Shown here: piece by piece, positions 41,801 through 55,629 of the stretch
How the letters are laid out: each line of letters opens with the position of its first letter
Numbering within the stretch: position 1 is the stretch's first letter
Notes under the pieces: generated by a model
What the model was told of the DNA's origin: nothing
Seen by the model: only the letters and a program-made list of their open reading frames with translations
Database searches by the model: none
Made by a program: the position numbers and the translations under genes
Assembly (NCBI GenBank): GCA_964057225.1
Contig: OZ059899.1
Location: 62,001-126,000, forward strand
Origin: Auanema rhodensis
Taxonomy: Eukaryota; Nematoda; Chromadorea; Rhabditida; Rhabditidae
Direction of reading: 5' to 3'
Length of the DNA: 64,000 nucleotides

Positions 41801-44800
41801 GAATCTAATTTTGAAAACCGCATCTCTTTATCTTTCACGTGAAGCGAGTTACATACCAAGTGCACATCACGTGTACATTTAATTAGCATAAATTAAAGTT
41901 CACGTAAATTTCAAAGTCATGGTTACCATGCACCAATATCAATAAAAATTTGTTTTTAGACTAATATGGACATGGGGAATCTAATTTTGAAAACCGCATC
42001 TCTTTATCTTTCACGTGAAGCGAGTTACATACCAAGTGCACATCACGTGTACATTTAATTAGCATAAATTAAAGTTCACGTAAATTTCAAAGTCATGGTT
42101 ACCATGCACCAATATCAATAAAAATTTGTTTTTAGACTAATATGGACATGGGGAATCTAATTTTGAAAACCGCATCTCTTTATCTTTCACGTGAAGCGAG
42201 TTAAATACTAAGTGCACATCACGTGTACATTTAATTAGCATAAATTAAAGTTCACGTAAATTTCAAAGTCATGGTTACCATGCACCAATATCAATAAAAA
42301 TTTGTTTTTAGACTAATATGGACATGGGGAATCTAATTTTGAAAACCGCATCTCTTTATCTTTCACGTGAAGCGAGTTACATACCAAGTGCACATCACGT
42401 GTACATTTAATAAGCATAAATTAAAGTTCACGTAAATTTCAAAGTCATGGTTACCATGAACCAATATCAATAAAAATTTGTTTTTAGACTAATATGGACA
42501 TGGGGAATCTAATTTTGAAAACCGCATCTCTTTATCTTTCACGTGAAGCGAGTTACATACCAAGTGCACATCACGTGTACATTTAATTAGCATAAATTAA
42601 AGTTCACGTAAATTTGAAAGTCATGGTTACCATGCACCAATATCAATAAAAATTTGTTTTTAGACTAATATGGACATGGGGAATCTAATTTTGAAAACCG
42701 CATCTCTTCATCTTTCACGTGAAGCGAGTTACATACCAAGTGCACATCACGTGTACATTTAATTAGCATAAATTAAAGTTCACGTAAATTTCAAAGTCAT
42801 GGTTACCATGCACCAATATCAATAAAAATTTGTTTTTAGACTAATATGGACATGGGGAATCTAATTTTGAAAACCGCATCTCTTTATCTTTCACGTGAAG
42901 CGAGTTACATACCAAGTGCACATCACGTGTACATTTAATTAGCATAAATTAAAGTTCACGTAAATTTCAAAGTCATGGTTACCATGAACCAATATCAATA
43001 AAAATTTGTTTTTAGACTAATATGGACATGGGGAATCTAATTTTGAAAACCGCATCTCTTTATCTTTCACGTGAAGCAAGTTACATACCAAGTGCACATC
43101 ACGTGTACATTTAATTAGCATAAACTAAAGTTCACGTAAATTTCAAAGTCATAGTTACCATGCACCAATATCAATAAAAATTTGTTTTTAGACTAATATG
43201 GACATGGGGAATCTAATTTTGAAAACCGCATCTCTTTATCTTTCACGTGAAGCGAGTTACATACCAAGTGCACATCACGTGTACATTTAATTAGCATAAA
43301 TTAAAGTTCACGTAAATTTCAAAGTCATGGTTACCATGCACCAATATCAATAAAAATTTGTTTTTAGACTAATATGGACATGGGGAATCTAATTTTGAAA
43401 ACCGCATCTCTTTATCTTTCACGTGAAGCGAGTTACATACCAAGTGCACATCACGTGTACATTTAATTAGCATAAATTAAAGTTCACGTAAATTTCAAAG
43501 TCATGGTTACCACGCACCAATATCAATAAAAATTTGTTTTTAGACTAATATGGACATGGGGAATCTAATTTTGAAAACCGCATCTCTTTATCTTTCACGT
43601 GAAGCGAGTTACATACCAAGTGCACATCACGTGTACATTTAATTAGCATAAATTAAAGTTCACGTAAATTTCAAAGTCATAGTTACCATGCACCAATATC
43701 AATAAAAATTTGTTTTTAGACTAATATGGACATGGGGAATCTAATTTTGAAAACCGCATCTCTTTATCTTTCACGTGAAGCGAGTTACATACCAAGTGCA
43801 CATCACGTGTACATTTAATTAGCATAAATTAAAGTTCACGTAAATTTCAAAGTCATGGTTACCATGCACCAATATCAATAAAAATTTGTTTTTAGACTAA
43901 TATGGACATGGGGAATCTAATTTTGAAAACCGCATCTCTTTATCTTTCACGTGAAGCGAGTTACATACCAAGTGCACATCACGTGTACATTTAATTAGCA
44001 TAAATTAAAGTTCACGTAAATTTCAAAGTCATGGTTACCATGAACCAATATCAATAAAAATTTGTTTTTAGACTAATATGGACAAGGGGAATCTAATTTT
44101 GAAAACCGCATCTCTTTATCTTTCACGTGAAGCGAGTTACATACCAAGTGCACATCACGTGTACATTTAATTAGCATAAATTAAAGTTCACGTAAATTTC
44201 AAAGTCATGGTTACCATGCACCAATATCAATAAAAATTTGTTTTTAGACTAATATGGACATGGGGAATCTAATTTTGAAAACCGCATCTCTTTATCTTTC
44301 ACGTGAAGCGAGTTACATACCAAGTGCACATCACGTGTACATTTAATTAGCATAAATTAAAGTTCACGTAAATTTCAAAGTCATGGTTACCATGAACCAA
44401 TATCAATAAAAATTTGTTTTTAGACTAATATGGACATGGGGAATCTAATTTTGAAAACCGCATCTCTTTATCTTTCACGTGAAGCGAGTTACATACCAAG
44501 TGCACATCACGTGTACATTTAATTAGCATAAATTAAAGTTCACGTAAATTTCAAAGTCATGGTTACCACGCACCAATATCAATAAAAATTTGTTTTTAGA
44601 CTAATATGGACATGGGGAATCTAATTTTGAAAACCGCATCTCTTTATCTTTCACGTGAAGCGAGTTACATACCAAGTGCACATCACGTGTACATTTAATT
44701 AGCATAAATTAAAGTTCACGTAAATTTCAAAGTCATGGTTACCATGAACCAATATCAATAAAAATTTGTTTTTAGACTAATATGGACAAGGGGAATCTAA

Positions 44801-45935
44801 TTTTGAAAACCGCATCTCTTTATCTTTCACGTGAAGCGAGTTACATACCAAGTGCACATCACGTGTACATTTAATTAGCATAAATTAAAGTTCACGTAAA
44901 TTTCAAAGTCATGGTTACCATGCACCAATATCAATAAAAATTTGTTTTTAGACTAATATGGACATGGGTAATCTAATTTTGAAAACCGCATCTCTTTATC
45001 TTTCACGTGAAGCGAGTTACATACCAAGTGCACATCACGTGTACATTTAATTAGCATAAATTAAAGTTCACGTAAATTTCAAAGTCATGGTTACCATGCA
45101 CCAATATCAATAAAAATTTGTTTTTAGACTAATATGGACATGGGGAATCTAATTTTGAAAACCGCATCTCTTCATCTTTCACGTGAAGCGAGTTACATAC
45201 CAAGTGCACATCACGTGTACATTTAATTAGCATAAATTAAAGTTCACGTAAATTTCAAAGTCATGGTTACCATGCACCAATATCAATAAAAATTTGTTTT
45301 TAGACTAAAATGGACATGGGGAATCTAATTTTGAAAACCGCATCTCTTTATCTTTCACGTGAAGCGAGTTACATACCAAGTGCACATCACGTGTACATTT
45401 AATTAGCATAAATTAAAGTTCACGTAAATTTCAAAGTCATGGTTACCATGAACCAATATCAATAAAAATTTGTTTTTAGACTAATATGGACATGGGGAAT
45501 CTAATTTTGAAAACCGCATCTCTTTATCTTTCACGTGAAGCGAGTTACATACCAAGTGCACATCACGTGTACATTTAATTAGCATAAATTAAAGTTCACG
45601 TAAATTTCAAAGTCATGGTTACCACGCACCAATATCAATAAAAATTTGTTTTTAGACTAATATGGACATGGGGAATCTAATTTTGAAAACCGCATCTCTT
45701 TATCTTTCACGTGAAGCGAGTTACATACCAAGTGCACATCACGTGTACATTTAATTAGCATAAATTAAAGTTCACGTAAATTTCAAAGTCATGGTTACCA
45801 TGAACCAATATCAATAAAAATTTGTTTTTAGACTAATATGGACAAGGGGAATCTAATTTTGAAAACCGCATCTCTTTATCTTTCACGTGAAGCGAGTTAC
45901 ATACCAAGTGCACATCACGTGTACATTTAATTAGC

Positions 45936-46991
45936 ATAAATTAAAGTTCACGTAAATTTCAAAGTCATGGTTACCATGAACCAATATCAATAAAAATTTG
46001 TTTTTAGACTAATATGGACATGGGGAATCTAATTTTGAAAACCGCATCTCTTCATCTTTCACGTGAAGCGAGTTACATACCAAGTGCACATCACGTGTAC
46101 ATTTAATTAGCATAAATTAAAGTTCACGTAAATTTCAAAGTCATGGTTACCATGAACCAATATCAATAAAAATTTGTTTTTAGACTAATATGGACATGGG
46201 GAATCTAATTTTGAAAACCGCATCTCTTCATCTTTCACGTGAAGCGAGTTACATACCAAGTGCACATCACGTGTACATTTAATTAGCATAAATTAAAGTT
46301 CACGTAAATTTCAAAGTCATGGTTACCATGCACCAATATCAATAAAAATTTGTTTTTAGACTAATATGGACATGGGGAATCTAATTTTGGAAACCGCATC
46401 TCTTTATCTTTCATTTGAAGCGAGTTACATACCAAGTGCACATCACGTGTACATTTAATTAGCATAAATTAAAGTTCACGTAAATTTCAAAGTCATGGTT
46501 ACCATGAACCAATATCAATAAAAATTTGTTTTTAGACTAATATGGACATGGGGAATCTAATTTTGAAAACCGCATCTCTTCATCTTTCACGTGAAGCGAG
46601 TTACATACCAAGTGCACATCACGTGTACATTTAATTAGCATAAATTAAAGTTCACGTAAATTTCAAAGTCATGGTTACCATGCACCAATATCAATAAAAA
46701 TTTGTTTTTAGACTAAAATGGACATGGGGAATCTAATTTTGAAAACCGCATCTCTTTATCTTTCACGTGAAGCGAGTTACATACCAAGTGCACATCACGT
46801 GTACATTTAATTAGCATAAATTAAAGTTCACGTAAATTTCAAAGTCATGGTTACCATGAACCAATATCAATAAAAATTTGTTTTTAGACTAATATGGACA
46901 TGGGGAATCTAATTTTGAAAACCGCATCTCTTTATCTTTCACGTGAAGCGAGTTACATACCAAGTGCACATCACGTGTACATTTAATTAGC
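45936..46991 (+). repeat. Six-monomer (1,056 bp) block, repeated from 46992
   Basis: Two C44A+T118C monomers, then one with A103G and 'catttgaag' (G at 46390), then another C44A+T118C monomer. The same four-monomer order starts at 46992, with the A103G change at 47446, and a third A103G monomer follows at 47974. The fifth and sixth positions differ between copies. Confidence 0.8.
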
Positions 46992-48047
46992 ATAAATTAA
47001 AGTTCACGTAAATTTCAAAGTCATGGTTACCATGAACCAATATCAATAAAAATTTGTTTTTAGACTAATATGGACATGGGGAATCTAATTTTGAAAACCG
47101 CATCTCTTCATCTTTCACGTGAAGCGAGTTACATACCAAGTGCACATCACGTGTACATTTAATTAGCATAAATTAAAGTTCACGTAAATTTCAAAGTCAT
47201 GGTTACCATGAACCAATATCAATAAAAATTTGTTTTTAGACTAATATGGACATGGGGAATCTAATTTTGAAAACCGCATCTCTTCATCTTTCACGTGAAG
47301 CGAGTTACATACCAAGTGCACATCACGTGTACATTTAATTAGCATAAATTAAAGTTCACGTAAATTTCAAAGTCATGGTTACCATGCACCAATATCAATA
47401 AAAATTTGTTTTTAGACTAATATGGACATGGGGAATCTAATTTTGGAAACCGCATCTCTTTATCTTTCATTTGAAGCGAGTTACATACCAAGTGCACATC
47501 ACGTGTACATTTAATTAGCATAAATTAAAGTTCACGTAAATTTCAAAGTCATGGTTACCATGAACCAATATCAATAAAAATTTGTTTTTAGACTAATATG
47601 GACATGGGGAATCTAATTTTGAAAACCGCATCTCTTCATCTTTCACGTGAAGCGAGTTACATACCAAGTGCACATCACGTGTACATTTAATTAGCATAAA
47701 TTAAAGTTCACGTAAATTTCAAAGTCATGGTTACCATGCACCAATATCAATAAAAATTTGTTTTTAGACTAATATGGACATGGGGAATCTAATTTTGAAA
47801 ACCGCATCTCTTCATCTTTCACGTGAAGCGAGTTACATACCAAGTGCACATCACGTGTACATTTAATTAGCATAAATTAAAGTTCACGTAAATTTCAAAG
47901 TCATGGTTACCATGCACCAATATCAATAAAAATTTGTTTTTAGACTAATATGGACATGGGGAATCTAATTTTGGAAACCGCATCTCTTTATCTTTCATTT
48001 GAAGCGAGTTACATACCAAGTGCACATCACGTGTACATTTAATTAGC

Positions 48048-48575
48048 ATAAATTAAAGTTCACGTAAATTTCAAAGTCATGGTTACCATGAACCAATATC
48101 AATAAAAATTTGTTTTTAGACTAATATGGACATGGGGAATCTAATTTTGAAAACCGCATCTCTTCATCTTTCACGTGAAGCGAGTTACATACCAAGTGCA
48201 CATCACGTGTACATTTAATTAGCATAAATTAAAGTTCACGTAAATTTCAAAGTCATGGTTACCATGCACCAATATCAATAAAAATTTGTTTTTAGACTAA
48301 TATGGACATGGGGAATCTAATTTTGAAAACCGCATCTCTTTATCTTTCACGTGAAGCGAGTTACATACCAAGTGCACATCACGTGTACATTTAATTAGCA
48401 TAAATTAAAGTTCACGTAAATTTCAAAGTCATGGTTACCATGCACCAATATCAATAAAAATTTGTTTTTAGACTAATATGGACATGAGGAATCTAATTTT
48501 GAAAACCGCATCTCTTTATCTTTCACGTGAAGCGAGTTACATACCGAGTGCACATCACGTGTACATTTAATTAGC
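48048..48575 (+). repeat. Three-monomer segment shared with 49984-50511 (1,936-bp offset)
   Basis: A C44A+T118C monomer, a plain monomer and a monomer with both G88A ('catgagg', A at 48487) and A148G ('ccgagtgc') are found again 1,936 bp (11 monomers) to the right, with G88A at 50423. The double mutant makes independent origin very unlikely. Flanking monomers do not match. Confidence 0.8.
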
Positions 48576-51039
48576 ATAAATTAAAGTTCACGTAAATTTC
48601 AAAGTCATGGTTACCATGCACCAATATCAATAAAAATTTGTTTTTAGACTAATATGGACATGGGGAATCTAATTTTGAAAACCGCATCTCTTCATCTTTC
48701 ACGTGAAGCGAGTTACATACCAAGTGCACATCACGTGTAAATTTAATTAGCATAAATTAAAGTTCACGAAAATTTCAAAGTCATGGTTACCATGAACCAA
48801 TATCAATAAAAATTTGTTTTTAGACTAATATGGACATGGGTAATCTAATTTTGAAAACCGCATCTCTTTATCTTTCACGTGAAGCGAGTTACATACCAAG
48901 TGCACATCACGTGTACATTTAATTAGCATAAATTAAAGTTCACGTAAATTTCAAAGTCATGGTTACCATGCACCAATATCAATAAAAATTTGTTTTTAGA
49001 CTAATATGGACATGGGGAATCTAATTTTGAAAACCGCATCTCTTCATCTTTCACGTGAAGCGAGTTACATACCAAGTGCACATCACGTGTACATTTAATT
49101 AGCATAAATTAAAGTTCACGTAAATTTCAAAGTCATGGTTACCATGCACCAATATCAATAAAAATTTGTTTTTAGACTAATATGGACATGGGGAATCTAA
49201 TTTTGAAAACCGCATCTCTTTATCTTTCACGTGAAGCGAGTTACATACCAAGTGCACATCACGTGTACATTTAATTAGCATAAATTAAAGTTCACGTAAA
49301 TTTCAAAGTCATGGTTACCATGAACCAATATCAATAAAAATTTGTTTTTAGACTAATATGGACATGGGGAATCTAATTTTGAAAACCGCATCTCTTTATC
49401 TTTCACGTGAAGCGAGTTACATACCAAGTGCACATCACGTGTACATTTAATTAGCATAAATTAAAGTTCACGTAAATTTCAAAGTCATGGTTACCACGCA
49501 CCAATATCAATAAAAATTTGTTTTTAGACTAATATGGACATGGGGAATCTAATTTTGAAAACCGCATCTCTTTATCTTTCACGTGAAGCGAGTTACATAC
49601 CAAGTGCACATCACGTGTACATTTAATTAGCATAAATTAAAGTTCACGTAAATTTCAAAGTCATGGTTACCATGAACCAATATCAATAAAAATTTGTTTT
49701 TAGACTAATATGGACAAGGGGAATCTAATTTTGAAAACCGCATCTCTTTATCTTTCACGTGAAGCGAGTTACATACCAAGTGCACATCACGTGTACATTT
49801 AATTAGCATAAATTAAAGTTCACGTAAATTTCAAAGTCATGGTTACCATGCACCAATATCAATAAAAATTTGTTTTTAGACTAATATAGACATGGGGAAT
49901 CTAATTTTGAAAACCGCATCTCTTTATCTTTCAAGTGAAGCGAGTTACATACCAAGTGCACATCACGTGTACATTTAATTAGCATAAATTAAAGTTCACG
50001 TAAATTTCAAAGTCATGGTTACCATGAACCAATATCAATAAAAATTTGTTTTTAGACTAATATGGACATGGGGAATCTAATTTTGAAAACCGCATCTCTT
50101 CATCTTTCACGTGAAGCGAGTTACATACCAAGTGCACATCACGTGTACATTTAATTAGCATAAATTAAAGTTCACGTAAATTTCAAAGTCATGGTTACCA
50201 TGCACCAATATCAATAAAAATTTGTTTTTAGACTAATATGGACATGGGGAATCTAATTTTGAAAACCGCATCTCTTTATCTTTCACGTGAAGCGAGTTAC
50301 ATACCAAGTGCACATCACGTGTACATTTAATTAGCATAAATTAAAGTTCACGTAAATTTCAAAGTCATGGTTACCATGCACCAATATCAATAAAAATTTG
50401 TTTTTAGACTAATATGGACATGAGGAATCTAATTTTGAAAACCGCATCTCTTTATCTTTCACGTGAAGCGAGTTACATACCGAGTGCACATCACGTGTAC
50501 ATTTAATTAGCATAAATTAAAGTTCACGTAAATTTCAAAGTCATGGTTACCATGCACCAATATCAATAAAAATTTGTTTTTAGACTAATATGGACATGGG
50601 GAATCTAATTTTGAAAACCGCATCTCTTTATCTTTCACGTGAAGCGAGTTACATACCAAGTGCACATCACGTGTACATTTAATTAGCATAAATTAAAGTT
50701 CACGTAAATTTCAAAGTCATGGTTACCATGAACCAATATCAATAAAAATTTGTTTTTAGACTAATATGGACATGGGGAATCTAATTTTGAAAACCGCATC
50801 TCTTTATCTTTCACGTGAAGCGAGTTACATACCAAGTGCACATCACGTGCACATTTAATTAGCATAAATTAAAGTTCACGTAAATTTCAAAGTCATGGTT
50901 ACCATGAACCAATATCAATAAAAATTTGTTTTTAGACTAATATGGACATGGGGAATCTAATTTTGAAAACCGCATCTCTTTATCTTTCACGTGAAGCGAG
51001 TTACATACCAAGTGCACATCACGTGTACATTTAATTAGC

Positions 51040-52718
51040 ATAAATTAAAGTTCACGTAAATTTCAAAGTCATGGTTACCATGCACCAATATCAATAAAAA
51101 TTTGTTTTTAGACTAATATGGACATGGGGAATCTAATTTTGAAAACCGCATCTCTTTATCTTTCACGTGAAGCGAGTTACATACCAAGTGAACATCACGT
51201 GTACATTTAATTAGCATAAATTAAAGTTCACGTAAATTTCAAAGTCATGGTTACCATGCACCAATATCAATAAAAATTTGTTTTTAGACTAATATGGACA
51301 TGGGGAATCTAATTTTGAAAACCGCATCTCTTTATCTTTCACGTGAAGCGAGTTACATACCAAGTGCACATCACGTGTACATTTAATTAGCATAAATTAA
51401 AGTTCACGTAAATTTCAAAGTCATGGTTACCATGCACCAATATCAATAAAAATTTGTTTTTAGACTAATATGGACATGGGGAATCTAATTTTGAAAACCG
51501 CATCTCTTTATCTTTCACGTGAAGCGAGTTACATACCAAGTGCACATCAAGTGTACATTTAATTAGCATAAATTAAAGTTCACGTAAATTTCAAAGTCAT
51601 GGTTACCATGCACCAATATCAATAAAAATTTGTTTTTAGACTAATATGGACTTGGGGAATCTAATTTTGAAAACCGCATCTCTTTATCTTTCACGTGAAG
51701 CGAGTTACATACCAAGTGCACATCACGTGTACATTTAATTAGCATAAATTAAAGTTCACGTAAATTTCAAAGTCATGGTTACCATGCACCAATATCAATA
51801 AAAATTTGTTTTTAGACTAATATGGACATGGGGAATCTAATTTTGAAAACCGCATTTCTTTATCTTTCACGTGAAGCGAGTTACATACCAAGTGCACATC
51901 ACGTGTACATTTAATTAGCATAAATTAAAGTTCACGTAAATTTCAAAGTCATGGTTACCATGCACCAATATCAATAAAAATTTGTTTTTAGACTAATATG
52001 GACTTGGGGAATCTAATTTTGAAAACCGCATCTCTTTATCTTTCACGTGAAGCGAGTTACATACCAAGTGCACATCACGTGTACATTTAATTAGCATAAA
52101 TTAAAGTTCACGTAAATTTCAAAGTCATGGTTACCATGCACCAATATCAATAAAAATTTGTTTTTAGACTAATATGGACATGGGGAATCTAATTTTCTTT
52201 TTTCACGTAAATTTCAAAGTCATGGTTACCATGCACCAATATCAATAAAAATTTGTTTTTAGACTAATATGGACATGGGGAATCTAATTTTGAAAACCGC
52301 ATCTCTTTATCTTTCACGTGAAGCGAGTTACATACCAAGTGCACATCACGTGTACATTTAATTAGCATAAATTAAAGTTCACGTAAATTTCAAAGTCATG
52401 GTTACCATGAAGCAATATCAATAAAAATTTGTTTTTAGACTAATATGGACATGGGGAATCTAATTTTGAAAACCGCATCTCTTTTTCTTTCACGTGAAGC
52501 GAGTTACATACCAAGTGCACATCACGTGCACATTTAATTAGCATAAATTAAAGTTCACGTAAATTTCAAAGTCATGGTTACCATGAACCAATATCAATAA
52601 AAATTTGTTTTTAGACTAATATGGACATGGGGAATCTAATTTTGAAAACCGCATCTCTTTATCTTTCACGTGAAGCGAGTTACATACCAAGTGCACATCA
52701 CGTGTACATTTAATTAGC
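51040..52718 (+). repeat. Segment duplicated at 52895-54573 (1,855-bp offset)
   Basis: The markers match in order at a fixed 1,855-bp offset: 'gtgaacatc' (51191 and 53046), 'catcaagtg' (51550 and 53405), A85T giving 'gacttgggg' (51652 and 53507), C113T, a second A85T, the truncated monomer, then C44A+C46G with 'ctctttttc'. The offset equals ten monomers plus the 95-bp truncated one, so the truncation is a fixed part of the copied unit. In the right copy one 'gtgaacatc' monomer is doubled. Confidence 0.9.
52096..52190 (+). repeat. Truncated monomer (95 bp) with junction
   Basis: The copy runs normally to position 101 (52196), then reads 'cttttt' and rejoins the unit at about position 13 ('tcacgtaaattt'). 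The following monomer is in phase from 52191, so 81 bp are lost net. About five bases at the junction ('ctttt') fit neither side exactly, as in end joining with filler or slippage in a T run. Confidence 0.9.
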
Positions 52719-53950
52719 ATAAATTAAAGTTCACGTAAATTTCAAAGTCATGGTTACCATGCACCAATATCAATAAAAATTTGTTTTTAGACTAATATGG
52801 ACATGGGGAATCTAATTTTGAAAACCGCATCTCTTTATCTTTCACGTGAAGCGAGTTACATACCAAGTGAACATCACGTGTACATTTAATTAGCATAAAT
52901 TAAAGTTCACGTAAATTTCAAAGTCATGGTTACCATGCACCAATATCAATAAAAATTTGTTTTTAGACTAATATGGACATGGGGAATCTAATTTTGAAAA
53001 CCGCATCTCTTTATCTTTCACGTGAAGCGAGTTACATACCAAGTGAACATCACGTGTACATTTAATTAGCATAAATTAAAGTTCACGTAAATTTCAAAGT
53101 CATGGTTACCATGCACCAATATCAATAAAAATTTGTTTTTAGACTAATATGGACATGGGGAATCTAATTTTGAAAACCGCATCTCTTTATCTTTCACGTG
53201 AAGCGAGTTACATACCAAGTGCACATCACGTGTACATTTAATTAGCATAAATTAAAGTTCACGTAAATTTCAAAGTCATGGTTACCATGCACCAATATCA
53301 ATAAAAATTTGTTTTTAGACTAATATGGACATGGGGAATCTAATTTTGAAAACCGCATCTCTTTATCTTTCACGTGAAGCGAGTTACATACCAAGTGCAC
53401 ATCAAGTGTACATTTAATTAGCATAAATTAAAGTTCACGTAAATTTCAAAGTCATGGTTACCATGCACCAATATCAATAAAAATTTGTTTTTAGACTAAT
53501 ATGGACTTGGGGAATCTAATTTTGAAAACCGCATCTCTTTATCTTTCACGTGAAGCGAGTTACATACCAAGTGCACATCACGTGTACATTTAATTAGCAT
53601 AAATTAAAGTTCACGTAAATTTCAAAGTCATGGTTACCATGCACCAATATCAATAAAAATTTGTTTTTAGACTAATATGGACATGGGGAATCTAATTTTG
53701 AAAACCGCATTTCTTTATCTTTCACGTGAAGCGAGTTACATACCAAGTGCACATCACGTGTACATTTAATTAGCATAAATTAAAGTTCACGTAAATTTCA
53801 AAGTCATGGTTACCATGCACCAATATCAATAAAAATTTGTTTTTAGACTAATATGGACTTGGGGAATCTAATTTTGAAAACCGCATCTCTTTATCTTTCA
53901 CGTGAAGCGAGTTACATACCAAGTGCACATCACGTGTACATTTAATTAGC

Positions 53951-54045
53951 ATAAATTAAAGTTCACGTAAATTTCAAAGTCATGGTTACCATGCACCAAT
54001 ATCAATAAAAATTTGTTTTTAGACTAATATGGACATGGGGAATCT
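53951..54045 (+). repeat. Truncated monomer (95 bp), second copy
   Basis: The same junction as at 52196, base for base, lies 1,855 bp to the right. Identity of the filler shows a single deletion event followed by duplication of the segment, not two deletions. Confidence 0.9.
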
Positions 54046-55629
54046 AATTTTCTTTTTTCACGTAAATTTCAAAGTCATGGTTACCATGCACCAATATCAA
54101 TAAAAATTTGTTTTTAGACTAATATGGACATGGGGAATCTAATTTTGAAAACCGCATCTCTTTATCTTTCACGTGAAGCGAGTTACATACCAAGTGCACA
54201 TCACGTGTACATTTAATTAGCATAAATTAAAGTTCACGTAAATTTCAAAGTCATGGTTACCATGAAGCAATATCAATAAAAATTTGTTTTTAGACTAATA
54301 TGGACATGGGGAATCTAATTTTGAAAACCGCATCTCTTTTTCTTTCACGTGAAGCGAGTTACATACCAAGTGCACATCACGTGTACATTTAATTAGCATA
54401 AATTAAAGTTCACGTAAATTTCAAAGTCATGGTTACCATGAACCAATATCAATAAAAATTTGTTTTTAGACTAATATGGACATGGGGAATCTAATTTTGA
54501 AAACCGCATCTCTTTATCTTTCACGTGAAGCGAGTTACATACCAAGTGCACATCACGTGTACATTTAATTAGCATAAATTAAAGTTCACGTAAATTTCAA
54601 AGTCATGGTTACCATGCACCAATATCAATAAAAATTTGTTTTTAGACTAATATGGACATGGGGAATCTAATTTTGAAAACCGCATCTCTTTATCTTTCAC
54701 GTGAAGCGAGTTACATACCAAGTGCACATCACGTGTACATTTAATTAGCATAAATTAAAGTTCACGTAAATTTCAAAGTCATGGTTACCATGCACCAATA
54801 TCAATAAAAATTTGTTTTTAGACTAATATGGACATGGGGAATCTAATTTTGAAAACCGCATCTCTTTATCTTTCACGTGAAGCAAGTTACATACCAAGTG
54901 CACATCACGTGTACATTTAATTAGCATAAATTAAAGTTCACGTAAATTTCAAAGTCATAGTTACCATGCACCAATATCAATAAAAATTTGTTTTTAGACT
55001 AATATGGACATGGGGAATCTAATTTTGAAAACCGCATCTCTTTATCTTTCACGTGAAGCGAGTTACATACCAAGTGCACATCACGTGTACATTTAATTAG
55101 CATAAATTAAAGTTCACGTAAATTTCAAAGTCATGGTTACCATGCACCAATATCAATAAAAATTTGTTTTTAGACTAATATGGACATGGGGAATCTAATT
55201 TTGAAAACCGCATCTCTTTATCTTTCACGTGAAGCGAGTTACATACCAAGTGCACATCACGTGTACATTTAATTAGCATAAATTAAAGTTCACGTAAATT
55301 TCAAAGTCATGGTTACCATGCACCAATATCAATAAAAATTTGTTTTTAGACTAATATGGACATGGGGAATCTAATTTTGAAAACCGCATCTTTTTATCTT
55401 TCACGTGAAGCGAGTTACATACCAAGTGCACATCACGTGTACATTTAATTAGCATAAATTAAAGTTCACGTAAATTTCAAAGTCATGGTTACCATGCACC
55501 AATATCAATAAAAATTTGTTTTTAGACTAATATGGACATGGGGAATCTAATTTTGAAAACCGCATCTCTTCATCTTTCACGTGAAGCGAGTTACATACCA
55601 AGTGCACATCACGTGTACATTTAATTAGC

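Larger units (their letters stand above)
29744..52095 (+). repeat. Domain B of the array (subfamilies with G34A, T36C, T42C)
   Basis: This stretch holds 127 monomers, every one exactly 176 bp by phase counting, and no gene. Its typical variants are T86A (first at 29829), T150G (30243, 30420), A15C (30284, 30462, 34685, 36445), T36C (30658 onward), G34A (31007 onward), T42C (31369 onward), G90T and T118C. Domain A types such as T22A, C16T and G81C are not seen. C125T and T6C are nearly absent. Copies matching the consensus are more frequent than in domain A. Local block duplications of 6, 7, 10 and 11 monomers are listed separately. The left edge is a zone rather than a sharp point. Confidence 0.85.

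Noticed and set aside
52197-52202. Target site or end of an inserted transposon at the truncation junction
   Set aside because: Only about five extra bases are present, with no inverted ends or flanking duplication. A deletion with filler explains it.
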